Assembly: GCF_030529325.1 (NCBI RefSeq)
Contig: NZ_JAUMXC010000018.1
Location: 1-39,269 of the forward strand
Origin: Porphyromonas sp.
Lineage (GTDB): Bacteria; Bacteroidota; Bacteroidia; Bacteroidales; Porphyromonadaceae
Reading direction: 5' to 3'
Length of the DNA stretch: 39,269 nucleotides
Part shown: in pieces, positions 1-8,151 of the stretch
How the letters are laid out: every line of letters begins with the position of its first letter
Numbering within the stretch: the stretch's first letter is position 1
Notes under the pieces: generated by a model
Databases searched by the model: none
What the model was told of the DNA's origin: nothing
The model's input: only the letters and a program-made list of their open reading frames with translations
Program-made: the position numbers and the translations under genes

Positions 1-52
1 TGCCCCAGGGGAAAAAGGGAGAACTAACCTTACACACTTTTTCGGACACTAC
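1..52. mobile_element. Terminal end of an IS256-like insertion sequence (partial)
   Basis: The stretch at about 30-52, read on the minus strand, is TAGTGTCCGAAAAAGTGTGT followed by AA. It closely matches the outer end of the element remnant at 22236-22258 (TACTGTCCTAAAAAAGTGTG and on). Ends of this form (TGTCC, A-run, GTGT) are typical of IS256/Mutator-type elements. The element body would lie to the left, outside the window, and no transposase is visible here. The family call is from memory of the end sequence and from the transposase-like fragment beside the second copy. Confidence 0.5.
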
Positions 53-60
53 CTAACCGT

Positions 61-98
61 GGGCTATCATGAGGGCAAAATTGCCCTTATGGTATCCC
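61..98. other. Imperfect 18-bp inverted repeat (hairpin)
   Basis: Bases 61-78 and 81-98 are near-perfect reverse complements around a 2-base centre; the inner 7 bp (GGGCAA and its partner) are perfect. It lies between the IS-like end and the MFS gene. There is no T-run on either side, so it is not a convincing terminator. It may be a relic of the insertion or a regulatory structure. Confidence 0.4.
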
Positions 99-198
99 AT
101 GACCTTTATATACAGAGCGATCAAATGCCCTCAACTTTAGCCCGGTTGTAGCAAGTAAAAAAGGAAGTACATAATTGTCATGTGTTGTGAAAAAAGTG

Positions 199-206
199 TA
201 CTTTTG
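199..206 (+). promoter_or_regulatory. Bacteroidota-type -7 box for the MFS gene
   Basis: TACTTTTG matches the TAnnTTTG consensus. A TTG at 175-177 lies 21 bp upstream, near the expected -33 spacing. About 107 bp separate it from the MFS start codon. Confidence 0.45.
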
Positions 207-313
207 TAGGCATTCCTAATGCTAAGAGGCATATAAACTCCTCTATCATTGGATTTTCATATCTAAAGTCATCTTGCAACTTTAATATACTATTATAAAA
301 CATTATTCATCCT

Positions 314-1972
314 ATGGTAAGTAACACTACTATCACCACGCTCAGAGAGTCTTCTGCAGCTCGATGGACAGCCCTTCTTTTGCTGTCCTTTGCGATGTTC
401 TGCTCGTACATTTTTATGGACATTTTGTCTCCCATCAAAGACCTTCTTGAGTCAACAAGGGGTTGGGATTCAAAGGCATTCGGTACGTATGCCGGTTCAG
501 AGACATTCCTTAATGTTTTCATCTTCTTCCTTATCATCGCGGGTATCATCCTTGATAAGATTGGTGTGCGTTTTACCGCCCTTCTTTCAGGAGTCGTGAT
601 GATCATTGGGGCTTCTATCAACTGGTATGCTGTCACAGAAGGATTTATAGGATCTGACCTCGAGAGATGGTTCACTGAGAATTTGAACTATGTGCCTCTT
701 TTTGATGAGTTGGGGGTTTCTCCTTTCTATCAAGGTATGCCGGCCTCTGCAAAATTGTCTTCTATTGGTTTCATGATTTTCGGCTGTGGTGTTGAGATGG
801 CCGGTATCACGGTGTCCAGAGGTATCGTGAAGTGGTTCAAAGGAAAAGAAGTTGCTCTTGCGATGGGCTCGGAGATGGCTCTGGCACGTCTTGGTGTTGC
901 AACAACCATGATTTTTTCTCCATTGTTTGCAAAGATGTTTGGAGTGATTGATGTCTCGAGATCAGTGGCATTCGGTGTTATTCTTCTCCTTATTGCGTTG
1001 ATCATGTTCATCGTGTACTTCTTTATGGATCAGAAGCTCGATGCTCAGACCGGTGAAGCTGAAGAAAAGGATGATCCATTCCGCTTCAGTGATCTTGGTA
1101 AGATCTTCTCAAGCGGGGTCTTTTGGCTTGTTGCCCTTCTATGTGTGCTTTATTATTCTGCGATCTTCCCATTCCAGAAGTATGCTGTGAATATGCTTCA
1201 GTCCAACATCAGCTTTGTTGCACCGGCCGAAGATTCCATTTGGGCATCTCAAAGCATTGCTTATATACAATATGTTGTGATGCTTATCGTTGCGGGAACC
1301 TCATTTATGAGCAACTTTACAAAGGGAAAACTAAGATATACACTCCTCATTTTAGCCGTTGTTTCTCTCATCGGATTCTGCTATATGTCATACATGCGTC
1401 AGTCGGCAGAGTCAATTTTCTCTGTATTCCCACTCCTTGCTGTAGGTATCACTCCTATTCTTGGTAGATATGTGGACAATAAAGGTAAGGCTGCTTCGAT
1501 GCTTATGCTTGGTTCACTCCTTCTTATCGCATGCCACCTGACATTTGCGTTCTTACTTCCTCAGTTCAAGGATAACAATGTCGGAGGTATTGTCCTTGCA
1601 TTCGTGACTATCCTTGTACTTGGGGCATCATTCTCGCTTGTTCCTGCTGCTCTTTGGCCAAGTGTCCCAAAACTAGTGGACAGTAAAGTGATAGGTTCGG
1701 CTTATGCTCTTATCTTCTGGATACAAAATATTGGTTTGTGGCTCTTCCCTCTCCTTATCGGTAAAGTCCTTGATGCTACAAATACCGATGTTACGGAAAA
1801 ACTTAGAGCCGGGGAAATCACACCTGAAGTAGCTGCAGTATCAAATGACTATACCTATGCTCTGTTGATGCTCGTTAGCCTTGGTGTATTGGCTTTGGTG
1901 ATGGGCTTCTTTCTTAAGGCTCTTGATAAGCGTAAAGGCTATGGCCTTGAACTACCAAATATCCAAAAGTAA
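314..1972 (+). CDS. MFS transporter
   Basis: This 552-residue protein is an integral inner-membrane transporter of the major facilitator superfamily. Hydrophobic segments run throughout, beginning at residues 20-40 after a short cytoplasmic N-terminus. A hydrophilic charged stretch at about residues 240-260 (GEAEEKDDPFRF) is the probable central cytoplasmic loop between the two six-helix halves. It is longer than the usual 400-450 residues because of a loop at about residues 95-145 and a segment near 490-515 before the last helix. The substrate cannot be read from the sequence. It is monocistronic, with its own -7 box upstream and an intrinsic terminator immediately downstream. I kept the ATG at 314, which gives a complete first helix. 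Confidence 0.85.
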   Translation: MVSNTTITTLRESSAARWTALLLLSFAMFCSYIFMDILSPIKDLLESTRGWDSKAFGTYAGSETFLNVFIFFLIIAGIILDKIGVRFTALLSGVVMIIGASINWYAVTEGFIGSDLERWFTENLNYVPLFDELGVSPFYQGMPASAKLSSIGFMIFGCGVEMAGITVSRGIVKWFKGKEVALAMGSEMALARLGVATTMIFSPLFAKMFGVIDVSRSVAFGVILLLIALIMFIVYFFMDQKLDAQTGEAEEKDDPFRFSDLGKIFSSGVFWLVALLCVLYYSAIFPFQKYAVNMLQSNISFVAPAEDSIWASQSIAYIQYVVMLIVAGTSFMSNFTKGKLRYTLLILAVVSLIGFCYMSYMRQSAESIFSVFPLLAVGITPILGRYVDNKGKAASMLMLGSLLLIACHLTFAFLLPQFKDNNVGGIVLAFVTILVLGASFSLVPAALWPSVPKLVDSKVIGSAYALIFWIQNIGLWLFPLLIGKVLDATNTDVTEKLRAGEITPEVAAVSNDYTYALLMLVSLGVLALVMGFFLKALDKRKGYGLELPNIQK

Positions 1973-1997
1973 TATTTGAGATAAATGATATTTCCGA

Positions 1998-2032
1998 AAA
2001 CGTAATCCCTCTTTGAGGGGTTACGTTTTTTT
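1998..2032 (+). terminator. Intrinsic terminator after the MFS gene
   Basis: ACGTAATCCCTC pairs with its reverse complement (one mismatch) around a TTT loop and is followed by a run of seven T, 25 bp after the MFS stop codon. Confidence 0.85.
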
Positions 2033-2065
2033 GTCTTAGTTGCTCTGTATCTAAGGATTATGTAA

Positions 2066-2073
2066 TATCTTTG
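2066..2073 (+). promoter_or_regulatory. -7 box for the CoA-transferase gene
   Basis: TATCTTTG matches TAnnTTTG and lies 44 bp before the ATG. No clear TTTG at the -33 spacing was found. Confidence 0.45.
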
Positions 2074-2116
2074 CAGACGAAAATTATGCCTAATATTATC
2101 TATAAATAACCAATAT

Positions 2117-3415
2117 ATGATGAACCCTATTAAACTTAGTCTTTTGGAAGCTATAGCTCAGGTAAAAGATGGAGAAAAGATCGTCCTTGGGCATGCGGCC
2201 GTTACTCCTAATTGTCTGGTAGAAGAATTGGTAAGGCAAAAGGAAAGATTTAGCCATCTGACACTTTTTCAGATGATTTTCTTGGGGGACCCTGTACATG
2301 TCGCTCAGGAGTGTGCCGATCATATGCGAGTGGTTGCTCCTTTTGTTTTTGGATCGCAGATGCGTGCAGCTGTGAGTGAAGGGAGAGCAGGATATATCCC
2401 CACACACTTCAGCTATGTGCCATCGCTCTTTTTGCCGGGAGGTACTTTTGAGCCGGATTGGGCATTTATACAGGTTACACCACCTGATGCTCAGGGTAGA
2501 TACAGCACCAGTCTTTCTTCAGACTTTACACTACCTGCAGCCAGAGCAGCAAAGAAGGTCATGGCGATAGTCAATCCTGCGTTGCCATATATTGGAGGAG
2601 ACAACTTCCTCCGTGCAGAAGATATTGATATCATCGTAGAACAAGAGTCTGCCCCTTATACACTTCCTGCATCGCGAGAGTCGGAGATAGATAGCAAGAT
2701 TGCGGATTTTTGTGCCGAACTTATTCCTGACTATGCAACGCTTCAGATGGGTATAGGTGCGATCCCTGATGCTGTGCTAGGTAAACTTTCGGATCGTAAA
2801 GATTTGGGTATCCATACCGAGATGTTTACAGATGGTGTGATGCATCTTCATCGCAAAGGCGTTATCACAGGGAAGCACAAAGGAGTTAATCTTAACAAGG
2901 TCACATCAGCTTTTGTCATGGGTAGCCAAGAGCTTTACGATTATATCGACAACAATGATGAGTTTGAGCTTTACCCCGTGGATTACATGAATAATCCTCA
3001 TGTTGTGGGGCAGAACCCCAACTTTATCTCGATCAACTCCTGCATCGAGGTCGATCTTTACGGTCAGGTCTGTGCTGAGAAGGTTGGTGGAAAGATGTAC
3101 AGCGGTAGTGGTGGACAACTTGACTACCTCCGTGGGGTTCGCTACTCTAAGGGCGGCAAGAGTATCTTGACTATGCCTTCAACTGCAAAAAATGACGAAG
3201 TCTCTCGTATCGCACCTAACTTATCGGCTCAAGGTGTGGTTACCTCTCATCGTAATGATGTGGACTATATCATCACAGAATATGGTGTGGCTCCGCTATT
3301 TGGTCGTACAGAGGCTGAGAGAGCTCTTGCACTCGCAAGTATTGCTCATCCTAAGTTCAGGGAAGAGTTAGAGAGGGAGGCTTATGCTCGTTTTGCTATT
3401 CGTAAAGTCTTCTGA
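2117..3415 (+). CDS. Acetyl-CoA hydrolase/transferase family CoA-transferase
   Basis: This 432-residue protein belongs to the class I CoA-transferase group that includes 4-hydroxybutyrate CoA-transferase, butyryl-CoA:acetate CoA-transferase and acetyl-CoA hydrolase. The signatures are GIGAIPDAVL at residues 212-221 (CoA-binding glycine-rich stretch) and HTEMFTDG with Glu235, the family's covalent glutamyl-CoA residue. It probably moves CoA between acetate and a fermentation acyl-CoA (butyrate, propionate or 4-hydroxybutyrate) in the cytoplasm; the acyl substrate cannot be fixed from sequence. The length is typical. It is monocistronic between a TAnnTTTG box and a hairpin at 3461. The two adjacent ATGs make the start uncertain by one codon. 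Confidence 0.87.
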   Translation: MMNPIKLSLLEAIAQVKDGEKIVLGHAAVTPNCLVEELVRQKERFSHLTLFQMIFLGDPVHVAQECADHMRVVAPFVFGSQMRAAVSEGRAGYIPTHFSYVPSLFLPGGTFEPDWAFIQVTPPDAQGRYSTSLSSDFTLPAARAAKKVMAIVNPALPYIGGDNFLRAEDIDIIVEQESAPYTLPASRESEIDSKIADFCAELIPDYATLQMGIGAIPDAVLGKLSDRKDLGIHTEMFTDGVMHLHRKGVITGKHKGVNLNKVTSAFVMGSQELYDYIDNNDEFELYPVDYMNNPHVVGQNPNFISINSCIEVDLYGQVCAEKVGGKMYSGSGGQLDYLRGVRYSKGGKSILTMPSTAKNDEVSRIAPNLSAQGVVTSHRNDVDYIITEYGVAPLFGRTEAERALALASIAHPKFREELEREAYARFAIRKVF

Positions 3416-3460
3416 AATTAAGAAGTTATAAATATATTGTAAATGAGAATGATATACTTA

Positions 3461-3485
3461 GTAACCACGAAGTGGTCACTTTTAT
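3461..3485 (+). terminator. Terminator after the CoA-transferase gene
   Basis: GTAACCAC, a GAA loop and GTGGTCAC form an 8-bp stem with one wobble pair, followed by a short T-rich stretch, 45 bp after the stop codon. Confidence 0.6.
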
Positions 3486-3534
3486 TTAGCACTCATTTTT
3501 ATCCGATATGATTTTAACCCGCTTGAGGGATAAA

Positions 3535-3574
3535 GAAAAGATGGGTAAGGGATTTTCACCTTACTCATCTTTTC
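3535..3574 (-). terminator. Long hairpin terminating the hem operon
   Basis: Bases 3535-3550 pair with 3559-3574 (16 bp, one wobble), loop of 8. It overlaps the last codons of the leftward gene ending at 3561, and a short T-rich stretch follows on the minus strand. It sits at the convergent junction with the CoA-transferase gene and could also stop readthrough from the right-reading side. Confidence 0.6.
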
Positions 3575-3773
3575 TTCGTTTAATTTCCTTGTATATTGGT
3601 ATTCCTACAAAAGCCGCACTCATCAATATAATCACTACAAGAGGTCCATTTATTTGTTTGTTTTGGGTTAGTATTATATATACCAAGAGCACCCAAAGGC
3701 CCACAATGCTGGCGATTTGAGAGTTGGATAAACGCCGACCTCTTCTCTTTTGAGGATTCTTGTTTAATGTCAT
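3561..3773 (-). CDS. Small membrane protein, function unknown
   Basis: This 70-residue protein has a basic N-terminus (KNPQKRRGRR) and two hydrophobic segments, about residues 20-36 and 44-60, joined by a short polar turn. It ends in a charged tail. I chose the ATG at 3773 rather than an upstream in-frame ATG at 3899, because the shorter form overlaps the stop of the DUF2007 gene by four bases (ATGA), the same junction seen at the next gene pair. Translational coupling to that gene is therefore likely. I recognise no domain. Confidence 0.6.
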   Translation of the reverse strand: MTLNKNPQKRRGRRLSNSQIASIVGLWVLLVYIILTQNKQINGPLVVIILMSAAFVGIPIYKEIKRRKDE

Positions 3774-4195
3774 TGGATATTTCCTACCAAAAATGCGTAT
3801 AAGAATACTGCTCCGATTATTAGAGCTATGAAAAGGATAAGAACCAATAATTGTCCCCACAACGGGGCTTTTCTCATGAAGGGTAGGGAACTGTACCATC
3901 TCTCGTTGTCTATGGACTCTGAACTCGGTAGCCTACCACTTGCAATGAGGAGTTCGAGAGCTTTTACATAGTCTGAGGAACGAACCATAACAGATACGCC
4001 ATTGGAAAGCCCGGGGACTCTTCCCATCGTATTATGTAGAGTCTCGTGCTCTATTATAGCATCTATACCGTGGCTCGCTAAGTAGTTAACCGCGTCGTGC
4101 GCCGAAGATATGGATAAATAGTTACCGACCTCTTCCAACTTTATCTGTTCCTCTACCATATGATTTGAATCGATGTTTTTTTCTTCTGTTGTCAT
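3770..4195 (-). CDS. DUF2007-type putative signal-transducing protein with C-terminal TM
   Basis: This 141-residue protein has a soluble N-terminal region (about residues 20-90) with the look of the DUF2007 family, which resembles a PII/ACT-like fold. The cues are a DAVNYLASHGIDAIIEH stretch and a VMVRSSDYVKALELL stretch, typical of a family that compares two beta-alpha-beta halves. A strongly hydrophobic helix at about residues 112-137 should anchor it in the inner membrane. It is coupled by ATGA overlaps to the oxidase gene upstream and the small membrane gene downstream. The role is unknown; the family name is descriptive only. Confidence 0.7.
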   Translation of the reverse strand: MTTEEKNIDSNHMVEEQIKLEEVGNYLSISSAHDAVNYLASHGIDAIIEHETLHNTMGRVPGLSNGVSVMVRSSDYVKALELLIASGRLPSSESIDNERWYSSLPFMRKAPLWGQLLVLILFIALIIGAVFLYAFLVGNIQ

Positions 4196-5604
4196 GATAC
4201 ATTTGGATTATCTAGAGATTCAACAATCAGGCTTCCCACTTTTGTGCCTTGCGAGATTCTATGTGCCAATCCAATCCCATCGGATATTCCTCCTGAAAGA
4301 TGTAGCCCGGGATATTTCTTCTCTAACTCTTTTATACGCTCAAATCTCTCTTCTGAAGATATGTCGTACTGTGGGATTGCCCGTTCATGTCTCGAAATAT
4401 GGACTAGGTCCGGTTTGATATTGTTTGGGATCTGCATCATTTCATAAAGTTCTCCAAGTGCTATCTCTTTCAGACTATCGTCACTGAGGTTGCGATATGC
4501 TTCTCCGTCTCGCATTCCTCCCATAAATATAGTGAAAAGTGCACTATCCTCATGTGGTACACGTCCACGAAAACAAGAAGAAGGAAATAATACTCCCAGT
4601 ATTTTTCTTTTTTCTTTACTTGGAATAAGTCCACCAAATGCATTTCTCCTGACATTTGGCAGATGGTCAAACCCCACTGTAATTTCAGTGACAGGTGCAT
4701 ATTTCAGTGATGCTACAGGAGAGAGTAAAGAGTGTAGATCAGGCGGAACTATATCTTGGATCAAGTCTGCTCTTACTGTAGAAACTATATGGCTTACTTT
4801 CATGATTTGAGTCTCACTGTCAGTAGTGTATGAAATTTCCCAACAGTGAGGTTCTATGTAAGAGGATTGTATATTTCTAACACCTGTTAATATCTTTCCA
4901 ATATCTGAGATTTTTTTCACTATCCCGGTGACAAGATTTTCTAATCCTCCTTGAGCCGAAAACACTTCCTTAGTTGCCTTTTTTTCTCTTTCGGACTCAG
5001 GGGTACGACTTTTTGCTATCCCACCCTTGATAAAACTACCATATTCTTGTTCAAGATGATACAGTTTGGGTAGGGCAAATTGCGTAGTGAGTTGGTAAGG
5101 ATCGCCGGCATATATTCCTCCGACGAATGGATCGACAGCATAGTCGACAAAGCTTTTACCAAGTCTCCTCTTTGCAAGATCACCGACACTTTCATATGGG
5201 TCTCCTCCTTTTGCCCTGAAGGGTTCGAGTAATATTCCAAACTTATCTTTTAGGGTAAACAGTGGCGTCATCAATCCACTTATAGGGCCTGTCGGTAGAG
5301 AGTGAAATCTATCTCCTTTCCATATCCATCGGTGTGCAGCCTCTTTTCTTGCAACTTCAAGTTTTGCGTAGGGGTGTACATATTCAAACAGTTCGGCAAC
5401 TTCAGGTGTCGACATGACTCCGGTATTAGGCCCCGTTTCAAACGTATAGCCTTTTTCCCTGCGCGTACATATCTGTCCTCCGGGCTTGTCACTTTTTTCA
5501 AGGATGACAAAGGGAATTCCGGCTTTTGCAAGCTGTACACTTATAGACAATCCCGTAATTCCAGCTCCAATGATTGCAACTTTAGTGTTGATTTGTTGAG
5601 TCAT
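4192..5604 (-). CDS. hemG: Protoporphyrinogen/coproporphyrinogen oxidase
   Basis: This 470-residue FAD-dependent enzyme oxidises protoporphyrinogen IX (or coproporphyrinogen III) in the late steps of haem synthesis. The N-terminal Rossmann motif VAIIGAGITGLS at residues 9-20 and the following LEKSDKPGGQI bind FAD. The C-terminal LHLSGGISDGIGLAHRI region is the usual second FAD contact. Length matches the HemY-type oxygen-dependent oxidase family of about 460-480 residues. It is the first gene of a three-gene leftward operon with four-base overlaps. The symbol hemG is the common Bacteroidota annotation for HemY-type enzymes; hemY would be equally valid. Porphyromonas species often have incomplete haem pathways, so retention of this late step is consistent with salvage of porphyrin intermediates. 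Confidence 0.85.
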   Translation of the reverse strand: MTQQINTKVAIIGAGITGLSISVQLAKAGIPFVILEKSDKPGGQICTRREKGYTFETGPNTGVMSTPEVAELFEYVHPYAKLEVARKEAAHRWIWKGDRFHSLPTGPISGLMTPLFTLKDKFGILLEPFRAKGGDPYESVGDLAKRRLGKSFVDYAVDPFVGGIYAGDPYQLTTQFALPKLYHLEQEYGSFIKGGIAKSRTPESEREKKATKEVFSAQGGLENLVTGIVKKISDIGKILTGVRNIQSSYIEPHCWEISYTTDSETQIMKVSHIVSTVRADLIQDIVPPDLHSLLSPVASLKYAPVTEITVGFDHLPNVRRNAFGGLIPSKEKRKILGVLFPSSCFRGRVPHEDSALFTIFMGGMRDGEAYRNLSDDSLKEIALGELYEMMQIPNNIKPDLVHISRHERAIPQYDISSEERFERIKELEKKYPGLHLSGGISDGIGLAHRISQGTKVGSLIVESLDNPNVS

Positions 5605-5651
5605 TTTTATTATTTCTGTCGTATGCTATTGGAATTTTATTCCATTACCGA

Positions 5652-5659
5652 CAAATATA
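5652..5659 (-). promoter_or_regulatory. -7 box for the hem operon
   Basis: On the minus strand TATATTTG matches TAnnTTTG, 48 bp before the start of the oxidase gene. Confidence 0.45.
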
Positions 5660-5779
5660 GCTCTTTTCCTCAAGTTGGGGATTTGAAGAACTCAATAAAT
5701 TATGACCCGAATTAGGACTAGCAGAGAAGCTAAGATTCTAATAAGTTATTTGTTGAAAGGCGAAAGTTGGAGAGAGGAT

Positions 5780-7420
5780 TTATTGCTTCCTTTCCAACTC
5801 GTGAAGTGAATCAAGCTTCTTTTTCTCAAGGAACTCATAGATGCCTGACAAGTGTTCGGTGACTTTTTTGTTTCCAAACTCATATACCTTCGTGACCAAC
5901 CCATCAAGGAAGTCTCTGTCATGGCTCACAAGGATGAGTGTGCCGTCAAACTCTATTAGGGCTTGTTTGAGGATATCCTTTGTCTTCATATCAAGATGGT
6001 TGGTCGGCTCATCGAGGATAAGAAGATTTACAGGCTCAAGTAAGAGTTTTATCATAGCCAATCTTGTCCGTTCACCTCCGGATAGCACCTTGACTTTTTT
6101 CTGTGATTCTTCCGGACCTCCAAACATGAAAGCTCCCAAGATGTCTCTGATCTTGGTACGTATATCTCCCTTTGCAACATCATCAATGGTTTGGAATACA
6201 GTCAATTCTTCATCAAGTAGTGAGGCTTGATTTTGGGCAAAGTATCCAATCTGGACATTGTGTCCGATCTGCAAAGAGCCTTCGTGATCTATCTCGTTCA
6301 TTATGCACTTGACGAGGGTGGATTTTCCTTCTCCATTCTTCCCCACAAATGCTACTTTATCTCCACGTTCGATGGTGAGAGTTGCATTTTTGAAGACCAC
6401 ATGGTCTCCGTAGGTTTTCCCGACATTTTCCATGATTACAGGATATGTTCCGGATCGAGGAGAGGGAGGGAACTTTAGTCTTAGTGCTGATGTATCCTCT
6501 TCATCTACCTCTAAGATCTCCAGTTTTTCCAGCATTTTTACACGGCTCTGTACCTGCAAAGTCTTAGAGTAAGTACCCTTGAATCTTTCTATAAACTCCT
6601 TTGTTTCTGCGATGAATTTCTGCTGTTCATCATAGGCTTTCTGTTGTTGTTCGCGCCGTTCTTTCCGAAGTTCGAGATATTTGGAGTAGTTTACCTTGTA
6701 ATCATATATACGACCCATGGTAACTTCGATCGTACGAGTGGTGATACTGTCTACAAACTTTTTATCATGGCTGATTACCACGACAGCTTTCCCGTTATTG
6801 ATGAGGAAGTCTTCAAGCCACTGTATAGACTCGATATCGAGGTGGTTGGTAGGCTCATCAAGAAGAAGAACATCCGGCTTTTGAAGGAGGAGTTTGGCCA
6901 ACTCTATACGCATCCTCCAGCCCCCACTGAAGTTACTTGTGGGTTGGTTAAAATCCGAGCGACTGAAGCCCAAACCCAAGAGCACCTTCTCTACATCTTC
7001 TTCATAGTTCGTAGCATCTATGGCATAAAACTTTTCACTCAGAGCTGAGACTTTTTCGATAATTTCCATGTATTCATCGCTCTCATAGTCCGTCCGAGTA
7101 GCGAGTTCGTTGTTAAGTTGCTCGATTTCAGCTTCCATTGAGTGCAGATGAGCAAAGGCTTGAGCTGTTTCTTCAAATACAGTCCTTCCGTCCTCAATCA
7201 TCAGGTGCTGAGGTAAATAGGAAATGACACAGTCTTTCGGTGCGGATATATTTCCCCTTGTAGCCTGTTTTTTTCCTGCAAGTATCTTGAGTAGTGTGCT
7301 TTTCCCTGCTCCATTTTTACCCATTAGGGCAATCCTGTCTTTGGGATTGATGACGAAAGATATGTCACTGAAGAGGGTTGTTCCTCCAAATTCTACTGTG
7401 AGTCCTGTTATTGAAACCAT
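5780..7420 (-). CDS. ABC-F family ATPase (duplicated ATP-binding cassette)
   Basis: This 546-residue soluble protein carries two ATP-binding cassettes and no membrane segments, the ABC-F architecture of ribosome-associated translation factors. Cassette 1 has Walker A GKNGAGKST, signature SGGWRMR and Walker B LLLDEPTNHLD. A charged coiled-coil linker of about 80 residues follows (ELRKERREQQQKAYDEQQKF region). Cassette 2 has GKNGEGKST, LSGGERTR and LILDEPTNHLD, each with a switch histidine in VVISHDKKF and LVSHDRDF. It probably acts at the ribosomal E site; whether it is an Uup/EttA-type housekeeping factor or gives antibiotic protection is not decidable here. An upstream in-frame ATG exists at 7447, but the one at 7420 (MVSITGL) fits the family start and leaves room for the promoter box at 7445. 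Confidence 0.9.
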   Translation of the reverse strand: MVSITGLTVEFGGTTLFSDISFVINPKDRIALMGKNGAGKSTLLKILAGKKQATRGNISAPKDCVISYLPQHLMIEDGRTVFEETAQAFAHLHSMEAEIEQLNNELATRTDYESDEYMEIIEKVSALSEKFYAIDATNYEEDVEKVLLGLGFSRSDFNQPTSNFSGGWRMRIELAKLLLQKPDVLLLDEPTNHLDIESIQWLEDFLINNGKAVVVISHDKKFVDSITTRTIEVTMGRIYDYKVNYSKYLELRKERREQQQKAYDEQQKFIAETKEFIERFKGTYSKTLQVQSRVKMLEKLEILEVDEEDTSALRLKFPPSPRSGTYPVIMENVGKTYGDHVVFKNATLTIERGDKVAFVGKNGEGKSTLVKCIMNEIDHEGSLQIGHNVQIGYFAQNQASLLDEELTVFQTIDDVAKGDIRTKIRDILGAFMFGGPEESQKKVKVLSGGERTRLAMIKLLLEPVNLLILDEPTNHLDMKTKDILKQALIEFDGTLILVSHDRDFLDGLVTKVYEFGNKKVTEHLSGIYEFLEKKKLDSLHELERKQ

Positions 7421-7444
7421 GAATATCTGTGATTTTTGAACGCA

Positions 7445-7452
7445 CAAAGATA
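7445..7452 (-). promoter_or_regulatory. -7 box for the ABC-F gene
   Basis: On the minus strand TATCTTTG matches TAnnTTTG, 25 bp upstream of the ATG at 7420. This supports the shorter start, since the longer ORF would begin inside the box. Confidence 0.5.
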
Positions 7453-7509
7453 CATCAAATCATACTAAGTAACCGGATAGTTATCGTTGTATCATCTTCT
7501 TTAGAGATG

Positions 7510-7686
7510 ATGAACTCAAATTTTATAATTCTCTCCTTAGCTATTGTAAAGGTAGCTTTGATTCTCATTTTTAGTACTTGCCTTATCAGTTACGTCAAAT
7601 GCTTCATTGATGCAACAAGTCCCTTTATCAATATATACTTCTCAAATGGGATCAAAAAGGTTCACTACCTTGATGCATCAAGTTAG
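7510..7686 (+). CDS. Possible small membrane protein, low support
   Basis: A 58-codon ORF encodes one hydrophobic helix at about residues 4-30 and a short tail with two aromatic, polar stretches. No family is recognised, no TAnnTTTG box was found upstream, and the region is AT-rich, which makes hydrophobic ORFs by chance. The rest of the gap to 7830 has no gene that I can support. Confidence 0.25.
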   Translation: MNSNFIILSLAIVKVALILIFSTCLISYVKCFIDATSPFINIYFSNGIKKVHYLDASS

Positions 7687-7830
7687 ACTGATTGATTTGT
7701 CAAGGTAGCCACATTAATTTGCAGGCTTGTCTACCTTCTTTTCTTCTATCGTAGGGAAGGGTGTTACGATTATGTCGGTTTAAGACCTCTAACCCTCTTT
7801 TTTGTAGGGAATGATAGACCGGGAAGATGC

Positions 7831-8018
7831 TTATTTTTCCGGAAGGATCAGTGCTAATGCTATGTAGATCAATAGACCTGAAAAGGCTGTAAAAAAGTCA
7901 CAAAGAGATATAGCAACCTGACTATTGTGGGATCCATCCCAAAAAACTCAGCAAATCCCTCACAGACTCCCGCGATCTTTCGGTCTGTTTTTGATCTGAA
8001 AAGTTTATTTTCTTGCAT
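7831..8018 (-). pseudogene. PspC-domain small membrane protein, apparently frameshifted
   Basis: From the ATG at 8018 the minus strand encodes KLFRSKTDRKIAGVCEGFAE, then FFGMDPTIVRLLYLF. This is the usual start of a PspC domain (basic segment, I-A-G-V-C-x-G-x-A-E, D-P-T-x-V-R-L). At the six-base A run 7891-7896 the frame is lost, and the ORF ends after 49 codons at 7869. In the frame reached by adding one base, the expected continuation appears: a glycine-containing hydrophobic helix (FSGLLIYIALALILPEK) ending with a stop at 7831, for a 62-residue product of family length. It is either a real pseudogene, a homopolymer sequencing error, or slippage during expression. PspC-domain proteins are envelope-stress associated membrane proteins. 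A weak box resembling TAnnTTTG (TATATTTC) lies upstream. Confidence 0.75.
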
Positions 8019-8151
8019 GGCTAAGACTGTATTTAGATTTATAGCGAAATATAATGATTTTGAATTAAAATATCATTGACTCGGAGCAACTTTAGGAGCT
8101 CTCTCATTGTTTAAGTTATCAGAGGATAAAACCATCATATTTATACTTTTT

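Noticed and set aside
3774-3899. N-terminal 42-residue extension of the small membrane protein
   Set aside because: It lies fully within the DUF2007 coding region; the shorter start gives the ATGA overlap also seen at the next junction.
8107-8151. TTG start for the dehydrogenase paralogue
   Set aside because: It would add 15 residues before an ATG that already gives more N-terminal sequence than the paralogue needs before the Rossmann motif.
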